The notes under the pieces were generated by a model. The model did not search any database and was not told where the DNA came from. It saw nothing but the letters and a program-made list of their open reading frames with translations. DNA of 7,067 nt from the NCBI GenBank assembly GCA_945971355.1, contig CAMFPD010000115.1:1-7067 (forward strand). The letters are read 5' to 3'. Of this stretch, positions 6,153 to 7,067 are shown piece by piece. This DNA is from an uncultured Lachnobacterium sp. Its GTDB lineage: Bacteria > Bacillota > Clostridia > Lachnospirales > Lachnospiraceae. A program made the position numbers and the translations under genes. The first letter of the stretch is position 1, and each line of letters begins with the position of its first letter.

Positions 6153-7067
6153 ATGCAAGATAATAAGCAAGCTTCAGCTAAAATTCAACTCATTTTTTCC
6201 ACATTGCTTTTTGCAGTGGCTTTCATCGCGGAAGTTTACACGATGTTTAATTACCCTAACCAATATTTTGTAATAGCAATATTTGCAATTATTATGCTCG
6301 TTTTTCTATATATGATTGTAAATAGTGTTTTCAAGCTGAGAAATATCAGGGAGAAAAGAAGAGAAGAGCAATACGAAAGCATTTTCAAATCTGAAAAGGC
6401 TTCATATATGATGTTGAAGAAGTACTTTGAAGAAATTGATGATAAGATAGATATTCTTCAGGCAAGTTCAAAGGTTCCTACTGAAGAAATTGTAAATGCT
6501 CAGAAGGGTGTTGCAAAAGCAGTTATAAGTAGAAGCCGAGAGAATGCAGAGGCAATAATTGCATCTAATGATCAAGTGATGGACAGAATCTCTGAATTGG
6601 AAGATAAATTGTCAAATAATAATGCAGAGATTATATCTGAGCAGAAGGACATAAGTTCAGATGTGATTAATCAGTTGGTGATGAAGCAGCAGGAATTAGC
6701 AAGGGATTTAAAGGATATGGAAATCCGATTGAATCAGGCAATAATGCAGACACAGCAAATTATTTCTACTCAGCCTGTCCAGTTAACTGCTGATGTAAAT
6801 GTTCCAACTCAGCCTGTAACAGTTCAGATGACAGGCTTTACAGTGCCAATGGCTACGACTAGTGGAGCAGTGGTAAATAGTGCACCTGTGGAAGTTCCTA
6901 GAGAGATACAAGAGGATGATCCTGTAGTTGATTCGTTTGTTGAAGAAGAAATTCAGGAGATAGAGACTGAAGAAGAGATTTCAGTAGACGATATAACCGT
7001 AGATGATGTGGCTTTAGATGAAATTGCAGCAGGAGATGTCGCAATAGATGACATTACAGCAGATGAT
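6153..7067 (+). CDS. Uncharacterised membrane-anchored coiled-coil protein with acidic repeat tail, 3'-partial
   Basis: Open frame of 305 codons with no stop before the window end; the product is not recognised. The start ATG follows GGAGG at 6138-6142 (10-base gap) and the promoter at 6066-6094. Two hydrophobic helices lie at about 11-31 and 38-60, separated by a short loop (MFNYPNQ). The basic stretch KLRNIREKRR (61-70) after helix 2 predicts, by the positive-inside rule, that the rest faces the cytoplasm. Residues about 65-205 are charged and Gln-rich with no Pro apart from one at 109, consistent with a long alpha-helical coiled coil. Residues 206-250 are rich in Val, Thr and Pro, with TQPV occurring twice. 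From 250 the chain is strongly acidic, and from Ser277 it falls into five-residue units of the form [STA]-x-[DG]-[DE]-[IV] that run off the edge. A structural or scaffold role at the membrane is a guess. Confidence 0.85.
   Translation, partial: MQDNKQASAKIQLIFSTLLFAVAFIAEVYTMFNYPNQYFVIAIFAIIMLVFLYMIVNSVFKLRNIREKRREEQYESIFKSEKASYMMLKKYFEEIDDKIDILQASSKVPTEEIVNAQKGVAKAVISRSRENAEAIIASNDQVMDRISELEDKLSNNNAEIISEQKDISSDVINQLVMKQQELARDLKDMEIRLNQAIMQTQQIISTQPVQLTADVNVPTQPVTVQMTGFTVPMATTSGAVVNSAPVEVPREIQEDDPVVDSFVEEEIQEIETEEEISVDDITVDDVALDEIAAGDVAIDDITADD
6981..7067 (+). repeat. 15-bp period coding repeat: acidic pentapeptide units
   Basis: Five complete 15-base units and one cut by the edge encode SVDDI, TVDDV, ALDEI and so on, pattern [STA]-x-[DG]-[DE]-[IV]. 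The register is kept without gaps from Ser277 to Asp305 of the encoding protein. Codons differ between units (GAT/GAC, GTA/GCA/ATA), so this is a protein-level repeat, not a recent DNA expansion. It does not fit the A(D/N)LxX pattern of classical pentapeptide-repeat proteins. Confidence 0.7.

Overview
The window is AT-rich, with Shine-Dalgarno sites of the AGGAGG/GGAGG type. It holds a hybrid histidine kinase with tandem sensor modules, a DexB-like GH13 enzyme and a MATE exporter, all on the plus strand. This fits a low-GC anaerobic Firmicute, most likely a Lachnospiraceae member (Butyrivibrio/Roseburia-like). That assignment is inferred from protein style and base composition; there is no rRNA or marker gene here.

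Layout. (1) 2-2662: the C-terminal part of a large hybrid sensor histidine kinase. The reading frame is already open at the left edge, so its start lies outside the window. It shows the end of one sensor domain, three related PAS-like modules, HisKA, HATPase_c and a complete receiver domain. (2) 2634-2714: just past and overlapping its stop, in a different frame, is what looks like the tail of a second receiver domain. It ends 21 bases before the next gene. (3) 2736-4364: a cytoplasmic GH13 alpha-glucosidase, probably acting on alpha-1,6 linkages (DexB / oligo-1,6-glucosidase type). (4) 4363-4492: two hairpins, then a strong intrinsic terminator. (5) 4569-5906: a 12-helix MATE-family efflux transporter with its own ribosome binding site. 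(6) 5907-6152: an intergenic region with a good sigma-A type promoter preceded by two similar dyad elements 27 bp apart. (7) 6153 to the right edge: a previously unlisted open frame, cut by the window end. It encodes a protein with two membrane helices, a long coiled coil and an acidic tail of five-residue repeats.

How they relate. The kinase and glucosidase probably share, or once shared, a transcript: the gap is short, with no terminator and no convincing promoter. The terminator at 4463-4492 closes that unit. The transporter and the membrane coiled-coil protein look like separate units. Nothing in the sequence ties the four genes into one pathway. The most unusual items are the out-of-frame receiver remnant and the uncharacterised coiled-coil protein with its repeat tail. 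No mobile element, CRISPR array, tRNA or rRNA was seen.
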